Positions 59,553 to 64,000 of a stretch of 64,000 bases of DNA are shown in pieces; the stretch's first letter is position 1; every line of letters starts with the position of its first letter. Both the position numbers and the translations under genes were made by a program. The stretch comes from Tersicoccus mangrovi (GTDB lineage Bacteria; Actinomycetota; Actinomycetes; Actinomycetales; Micrococcaceae). Where the stretch lies: positions 72,787 to 136,786 of the forward strand of contig NZ_JBAJMW010000009.1 of NCBI RefSeq assembly GCF_036881825.1, given 5' to 3'. The notes under the pieces were generated by a model, which saw only the letters and a program-made list of their open reading frames with translations, did no database searches and was not told the origin of the DNA.

Positions 59553-60645
59553 TCGCCGCGCCCTGCAGGACCTCGCGCGTGGTCTCGATGTCCAGGCGCA
59601 TCTGCTCGATCAGGGCCTCGACCCCGGTGTAGGCGACCATGCCGCGGAGCCGCTCGACGAACTCGACCGCGACGCNCAGGACCTCGCGCGTGGTCTCGAT
59701 GTCCAGGCGCATCTGCTCGATCAGGGCCTCGACCCCGGTGTAGGCGACCATGCCGCGGAGCCGCTCGACGAACTCGACCGCGACGCGCTGGCCGTAGAGG
59801 TCGAAGACGTCGACGTCCTCCCCCACCGGCCGGTCGATGACGTGGGCCTCGACCTGGCGGCTGACGCCCTCGAACGTGGGGTTCGACCCCACCGAGATCG
59901 CCGCGGGCCAGCGCTCCCCGCGCTCGTCGACCAGCCAGCCGGCGTACACCCCGTCGGCCGGGATGTAGCCCACGGCATCCGTCGCGAGGTTCGCGGTGGG
60001 GAACCCCAGCGCCCGGCCGCGGGCGGCGCCGTGCACCACGAGGCCGCGCATCCGGTGCGTGCGGCCGAGCACCGTGGCCGCGGTCCGCACGTCGCCCTCG
60101 TCGAGTGCCTCGCGGATCCACGTCGAGGAGCCGCGCCGCTCGTGTTCGGGATCATCGGGGTCCCCGGCGCCGAACTGATACTCCTCGATCACGGTGACGT
60201 CGAAACCGTGGGCGGCGCCGAGCCGCTCCATCTCCTCCCGGTCACCGGCGTTGTCCCGGCCCCAGCGCACGTCGTGCCCGACGACGACGGCGACGGCGCC
60301 GAGCGCGTCCAGGAAGACGCCCGTGACGAAGTCCTCCGCCGTGGTGCGGGCGAGCTCGGCCGTGTAGTGCATGACGAGCACGGCGTCGACGCCGAGGTCG
60401 GCGAGGGCCTCGAGGCGGTCGGCCAGGCCCATGATCAGGGTGGGCGCACTCTCGGGCCGGTGGACGGTGGCCGGGTGCGGGTCGAAGGTCACGACGACGG
60501 CGGGGACTCCCCGCTCGCGGGCCTGCCGCACGAGCTCGGCGATCACCTGCTGGTGGCCGCGGTGGACACCGTCGAAGTTGCCGATCGTCACCACGCTGGG
60601 TCCGAACCCGGCGGGTACCTCGGCGACATCAGGGAAGTACTGCAC
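59527..60645 (-). CDS. ribF: Bifunctional riboflavin kinase/FAD synthetase, with artefactual internal duplication
   Basis: RibF makes FMN and FAD from riboflavin. The N-terminal nucleotidyltransferase domain has VVTIGNFDGVHRGHQ near residue 17 and STWIREALDEGDV; the C-terminal kinase has GFPTANL, YAGWLVDERG and NPTFEG. As written the frame codes 372 residues with one undefined codon at the N (59676), because a 36-residue segment (VAVEFVERLRGMVAYT to TTREVL) appears twice. Removing one copy gives about 335 residues, the normal size. The GTG at 60645 is preceded by GGAG. The usual neighbours truB and rpsO are near. Confidence 0.92.
   Translation of the reverse strand: MQYFPDVAEVPAGFGPSVVTIGNFDGVHRGHQQVIAELVRQARERGVPAVVVTFDPHPATVHRPESAPTLIMGLADRLEALADLGVDAVLVMHYTAELARTTAEDFVTGVFLDALGAVAVVVGHDVRWGRDNAGDREEMERLGAAHGFDVTVIEEYQFGAGDPDDPEHERRGSSTWIREALDEGDVRTAATVLGRTHRMRGLVVHGAARGRALGFPTANLATDAVGYIPADGVYAGWLVDERGERWPAAISVGSNPTFEGVSRQVEAHVIDRPVGEDVDVFDLYGQRVAVEFVERLRGMVAYTGVEALIEQMRLDIETTREVLXVAVEFVERLRGMVAYTGVEALIEQMRLDIETTREVLQGAATPGHSRRV
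59566..59786. repeat. 110-bp perfect direct duplication around a single N (likely assembly join)
   Basis: Positions 59566-59675 and 59677-59786 are identical; the single ambiguous base is 59676. Two contig ends that overlap by 110 bp but were joined instead of merged would look exactly like this. Net insertion is 111 bp, so the ribF frame survives. Confidence 0.9.
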
Positions 60646-60735
60646 GCGTCTCCATCTCCTCGGGGCGCCGCACGGGCCGGCGGCGCTGTCCCATCCACAC
60701 CGGGCGATCAGCACCCGGTGATCGACGACCGGCGG

Positions 60736-61449
60736 TCAGCGATCGGCGGTCAGCGACCGCTTCAGCTCGACGGTCTTGGTGATCCAGCGGTGCCACACGA
60801 GCAGGGCCGCCGGGAAGGCAAGCTCGACGATCATCAGCACGATCATCAGCCAGTGGGGGGTGCCGCCGACGATCGCCCACGAGATCACGCGACCGATGCC
60901 GCCGAGGAACACCATCATGCACACGAGCCACAGCACCTCGACCCACCGGAACTTGATCGCGATGGCGATGAACGCCGCTCCCACGCCGATCTCCACGGCC
61001 GCGAAGAAGCGGAACTGGCTCTCGAGCGTGGGGTCGAAGGGGCCGCTCGCGGCGTCGGGCAGCCCGTGCGTGCCGGTGATGAGGAAATAGGCCCCGACCG
61101 CGGCGAGCACGACGCCGACGGCGATGACGACGGCGCGGAAGGTGCCCCAGTCCGATCCGGGGCGGGACGTCGTGGGCGCATCCGTGCGGCCCTGCTTGCC
61201 GGGGCGCTCCGGACGGTTGTTGCGACCGGGTGCGGTGCGGTCGACCGGCGCGGTGCGGTCGTCACGACGGGGTGCGGTGCGGTCGGCGCGTGCGGTGCGG
61301 TCGACACCGCCCGTCGTCGACCGGTCCGTGCCGACGCGCGGTGCGGACGGGGCCGATCGCTCGGTCGGTTGGACCGGTCCGGACGCGGGGCGGCCGTCGA
61401 TGCGGCGGGGCTCGTCGGAGGGTCCGGGGCCGGTGGGGATCTGGGTCAC
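60736..61449 (-). CDS. Membrane protein, DUF4345-like
   Basis: A 237-residue protein. The first ~100 residues are a charged, disordered tail with repeated DRTA units (DRTARADRTAP, DDRTAPVDRTAPG). Four membrane helices follow (FRAVVIAVGVVLAAVGAYFL, FFAAVEIGVGAAFIAIAI, VEVLWLVCMMVFLGGIGRVI, LMIVLMIVELAFPAALLVW), matching the DUF4345 pattern. Function unknown. The GTG start has GAGG upstream. It ends 90 bp from ribF on the same strand. Confidence 0.72.
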   Translation of the reverse strand: MTQIPTGPGPSDEPRRIDGRPASGPVQPTERSAPSAPRVGTDRSTTGGVDRTARADRTAPRRDDRTAPVDRTAPGRNNRPERPGKQGRTDAPTTSRPGSDWGTFRAVVIAVGVVLAAVGAYFLITGTHGLPDAASGPFDPTLESQFRFFAAVEIGVGAAFIAIAIKFRWVEVLWLVCMMVFLGGIGRVISWAIVGGTPHWLMIVLMIVELAFPAALLVWHRWITKTVELKRSLTADR

Positions 61450-61529
61450 TGGGTGCCTCGATTCGTGGTGACCGGTGCGACGTCGGAGGAGGTCGACAGG
61501 TGCCTTCTCAGTTTCTCACGCACCCGCGC

Positions 61530-62123
61530 TCAGGCGCCCGCTGCGCGAACGTCGGCGGCGGCGAGGCTGAGCAGCCAGACGTCGACCGGCTCGCCGCGCA
61601 GGCTCGCGAACGCGGGCAGCTCGGCGTGGAAGGTGAAGCCGAGTCGACGCGCGAGGGCGAGGCTGGGCTCGTTGCCGGCGTACGCCTGCCAGTAGAGCCG
61701 CCGCAGGCCGAGCCCCTCGACGGCGTAGTCGATGATCACCCGGCACGCCGCCGTGCCGATTCCGCGTCCGCGCGCGGCCGGGCCGAGGTTGATGCCGACG
61801 TCGGCCGTCGTGGCGCGGAAGGCGTGCAGTCCGACGGTGCCGAGGAGGGTGTCGCCGGCGGGGTCGGCGACGGCGAACACGTGGCTCGTGCCGTCACGCC
61901 AGCCGTCCGGCACGGTGTGGTTGAGGAACGTCAGCGCGTCGTCGGTCGTGTAGTCCAGCGGCACGGGCACGAACCGCTGCGCCTGCTCGTCGCGGCAGTT
62001 CCGAACGAGCGCGGGCACGTCGTCCTCCCGCAGCGGCCGCAGCCGGACGGTCGCCCCCTCGATGAGCGGGGCGACGGGCGTCGGCAGCGCGGAGCTCTCA
62101 GGCACCGACGTCACCACGGGCAC
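61530..62123 (-). CDS. GNAT family N-acetyltransferase (RimJ/RimL type)
   Basis: A 197-residue acetyltransferase. VRLRPLREDDVPALVRNCRD opens the fold; the acetyl-CoA loop is GINLGPAARGRGIGTAA near residue 115, followed by GNEPSLALARRLGFTFHAELP (seen as NEPSLALARRLGF). The family acetylates protein N-termini, antibiotics or small amines; the target is unknown. The start is uncertain: GTGs at 62123, 62114 and 62105 all overlap the preceding gene. Confidence 0.82.
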   Translation of the reverse strand: MPVVTSVPESSALPTPVAPLIEGATVRLRPLREDDVPALVRNCRDEQAQRFVPVPLDYTTDDALTFLNHTVPDGWRDGTSHVFAVADPAGDTLLGTVGLHAFRATTADVGINLGPAARGRGIGTAACRVIIDYAVEGLGLRRLYWQAYAGNEPSLALARRLGFTFHAELPAFASLRGEPVDVWLLSLAAADVRAAGA

Positions 62124-62541
62124 TGTCGCCGGCGCGACGGGTCGGCCGGTTCCGGTACAGCCACCACAGGCCGATGATCGGCAGCACGAGCGGGACGAAC
62201 CCGTAGCCGCGGCCGAAGCCGGACCAGACGGTGTCGTGCGGGAGGGTGGCCGGGTCGAGCACGCTGAGCAGGCCGACGACGACGACGCCGGCCAGCTCGA
62301 TCCCGACCGCGACGACGGCCGCCCGCCACGACCCGGGCCGTCGGGAGGCCAGGCACACGGTGGCGACGATGTAGACGACAGCGGCGAACGCGGAGAGCAG
62401 GTACGCCAGCGGGGCGTCGGCGAACTTGGTGGCGATCTGGAAGGCGGCGCGCGCCGTGGCCGCGAGGGCGAAGATCGCGTAGACGGCGATGATGAGGCGA
62501 CCGGGGCCGGACGCCTTCGACGCGGAGGGTCTCTCGTTCAC
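62098..62541 (-). CDS. Small membrane protein of unknown function
   Basis: A 147-residue protein with four predicted helices (LIIAVYAIFALAATARAAF, LLSAFAAVVYIVATVCLA, AAVVAVGIELAGVVVVGLLS, FVPLVLPIIGLWWLY) and a basic tail. No family was recognised. The GTG overlaps the preceding membrane-protein stop (GTGA). Confidence 0.68.
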   Translation of the reverse strand: MNERPSASKASGPGRLIIAVYAIFALAATARAAFQIATKFADAPLAYLLSAFAAVVYIVATVCLASRRPGSWRAAVVAVGIELAGVVVVGLLSVLDPATLPHDTVWSGFGRGYGFVPLVLPIIGLWWLYRNRPTRRAGDSARGDVGA

Positions 62542-62906
62542 AGGCCGGCGTGTCCTTCCCAGATCTGCAGCATGCGCGCCATCATGACGAACACGGTGAC
62601 GCCCACCGCCGCGAGCACGAGGGTGCTCCAGCGGGTCCGTTCGACCAGCGACCAGTAGACCGCCGCGGGCGGGATGAGGGCCGCCGTGATCAGGTAGCCC
62701 CAGTACTCCCAGGGTGCGCCGCGGGGCCCGGCGCCCGTCGCCGAGCCGATGATCGCGGCGACGACGACGATCAACAGCACCACCTCGACGGCGAGCACGG
62801 AGAACACCGTGAGGTTGTCCGGGATGCGGCCGCGGATGCCCTCGACCAGGCACACGACGGTCGAGAACACCGCGACCACGGTGGTCAGCCAGAACAGGAC
62901 GCTCAT
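62538..62906 (-). CDS. Small membrane protein of unknown function
   Basis: A 122-residue protein with four helices (FWLTTVVAVFSTVVCLVEG, TVFSVLAVEVVLLIVVVAAI, WGYLITAALIPPAAVYWSLV, STLVLAAVGVTVFVMM). No family was recognised. The ATG overlaps the truB stop (ATGA), so it and the next membrane gene are coupled to truB. Confidence 0.7.
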   Translation of the reverse strand: MSVLFWLTTVVAVFSTVVCLVEGIRGRIPDNLTVFSVLAVEVVLLIVVVAAIIGSATGAGPRGAPWEYWGYLITAALIPPAAVYWSLVERTRWSTLVLAAVGVTVFVMMARMLQIWEGHAGL

Positions 62907-63877
62907 GCCGGGCGCGGTCCGTCCGCGGGGCGCGGCGTCGGCGTCACCAGGACGAGGGCGGGACGGGCGGAACGGCCGTCGTCCTGCAGCACCGCGGCGA
63001 GGCTGCCGTCCTCGGCACGGGCGGCGACGGTGCCGTGTTGCGGTCCGGCGGCAAGCCGACGGCCGTGGGCGAGCTCGGTGACCTCGGCGGCGTCGACGGT
63101 GCGGCTGGGCAGCACGGCCGCGGCGGCGTCGCCGGCGTCGATCAGGGGCAGTCCGTCCTCGCGGTCCCGGGCCTCCTCGAGCTCCTCGAGGGTGCCGGCG
63201 TCCTCGATGCGGAACGGGCCGACCGCGAGCCGGCGCAGCCGGGTCAGGTGGCCGCCGGTGCGCAGGGCGGCACCGAGGTCCCGCGCCAGCGCGCGCACGT
63301 AGGTGCCCGAGGAGCAGTCGACCTCGACGTCGACGTCGAGCACGGGGACGATGTCCCCCGACCCGGTGCCGGCGGTCGCCTCACGGATCGCCTCGATCGT
63401 GAAGCGGGAGACGGTGACCGGCCGGGCGGCGAGGGCGACGTCCTCACCGTCGCGCACGCGCTTGTAGGCGCGCTGGCCGTCGATCTTGATGGCGCTGACG
63501 GCGCTGGGAACCTGCTCGATGTCGCCGGTCAGGGCGGCGACGCCGTCCCGGACGGCGGCCTCGGTGATGCCGGCGGCCCCGGCGGCGGAGGTGACCTCGC
63601 CCTCGGCGTCGTCGGTCACGGTGGACTGGCCGAGGCGGATGGTCGCGGCGTAGGTCTTGGGGACGCCCACGACGTACGTCAGCAGTTTCGTGGCCCGGTT
63701 GATGCCGATCACGAGCAGGCCGGTGGCCATGGGGTCCAGGGTGCCGGCGTGGCCGACCCGGCGGGTGCCGGCGAGACGGCGCATGCGCCCGACGACGTCG
63801 TGGCTGGTCCAGCCGGCCGGCTTGTCCACGAGGACGAACCCGTCGCGGGTCTCGCGGCGGTCTCCTGGCGCTGGCAC
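62903..63877 (-). CDS. truB: tRNA pseudouridine(55) synthase
   Basis: A 324-residue TruB that forms pseudouridine 55 in the T-loop of tRNAs. FVLVDKPAGWTSHDVV, the catalytic Asp in AGTLDPMATG near residue 48, KTYAATIRLG, SAIKIDGQRAYK and SSGTYVRALARDLG are intact, with a C-terminal PUA-like part. The GTG start is 7 nt from TAGGAT and has no Shine-Dalgarno. In relatives it follows rbfA and precedes ribF. Confidence 0.95.
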   Translation of the reverse strand: MPAPGDRRETRDGFVLVDKPAGWTSHDVVGRMRRLAGTRRVGHAGTLDPMATGLLVIGINRATKLLTYVVGVPKTYAATIRLGQSTVTDDAEGEVTSAAGAAGITEAAVRDGVAALTGDIEQVPSAVSAIKIDGQRAYKRVRDGEDVALAARPVTVSRFTIEAIREATAGTGSGDIVPVLDVDVEVDCSSGTYVRALARDLGAALRTGGHLTRLRRLAVGPFRIEDAGTLEELEEARDREDGLPLIDAGDAAAAVLPSRTVDAAEVTELAHGRRLAAGPQHGTVAARAEDGSLAAVLQDDGRSARPALVLVTPTPRPADGPRPA

Positions 63878-63884
63878 GCAGACG

Positions 63885-63890
63885 ATCCTA
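63885..63890 (-). promoter_or_regulatory. truB -10 element (leaderless start)
   Basis: TAGGAT on the minus strand, then CGTCTGC and the GTG at 63877. The remaining 110 bp to the window edge show no gene. Confidence 0.5.
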
Positions 63891-64000
63891 CCTCCCGCGG
63901 TCGGGCCCGGGAGCCGCCCTAGATGTTGTGGGTCCTGACGTTGCCGACAGTGGGGCGGGGATGAGGAAACGGGCTCCTGGTCGGCACGATGGGAGGTGCT

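Noticed and set aside
59527..60645. RibF with a genuine duplicated kinase segment
   Set aside because: The duplicated DNA is identical to the base and separated by an N, so an assembly join is far simpler than a biological duplication.

Overview
This window is high-GC actinobacterial chromosome, most like the Micrococcales and probably Micrococcaceae. The gene order supports this: infC / DUF1844 / priA-hisH-hisB-hisC / LysM-lexA / dinG / hflX / dapF-miaA-miaB / recX-recA / clgR / pgsA / ftsK / rnj-dapA / dapB ... pnp-rpsO / ribF / truB. Also typical are the ClgR and DUF3046 genes beside recA, a PriA-type HisA, actinobacterial LexA boxes, and many start codons 6-8 nt behind a TANNNT -10 element (leaderless mRNAs). 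I cannot name a species.

Layout. 1-6.7 kb: the 5' end of infC, read from a rare ATT start, then DUF1844, an MFS transporter, an SseB-like gene and the histidine genes. 6.9-8.4 kb: a divergent SOS pair, a LysM membrane protein and lexA, each with a LexA box. 8.5-31.3 kb: housekeeping backbone, almost all on the minus strand, covering DNA repair (dinG, recA, recX), tRNA modification (miaA, miaB), lysine/diaminopimelate synthesis (dapF, dapA, dapB), RNA decay (rnj), chromosome segregation (ftsK) and membrane lipid synthesis (pgsA).

31.5-53.7 kb: about 22 kb of accessory DNA between dapB and the M16 peptidase-pnp-rpsO block, genes that are usually neighbours. It holds (i) a full pectin/D-galacturonate route: secreted GH28 polygalacturonase, GPH symporter, UxaC, a mannitol-dehydrogenase-family reductase, UxaA, a PfkB-type KDG kinase and KDPG aldolase, plus a LacI regulator cut down to its last ~89 residues; (ii) an OatA-like acyltransferase; (iii) three tandem palindromic repeats; (iv) a LolA-like protein with an ABC exporter; (v) a nucleoside phosphorylase / epimerase / GT2 / DUF2064 / methyltransferase run facing a cytochrome b-molybdopterin oxidoreductase fusion and a GT87-like membrane glycosyltransferase. 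Set (v) resembles, from memory, the uncharacterised Rv0535-Rv0541c cluster of mycobacteria and is the best candidate here for an undescribed pathway.

53.7-64 kb: M16 peptidase, pnp, rpsO, an inserted secreted ScyD/ScyE-like gene, ribF, small membrane proteins, a GNAT acetyltransferase and truB. Inside ribF a single N separates two identical 110-bp copies. This is most simply an unresolved contig join, so the ribF tail is probably an assembly artefact. No tRNA, rRNA, CRISPR, transposase or prophage gene was found.
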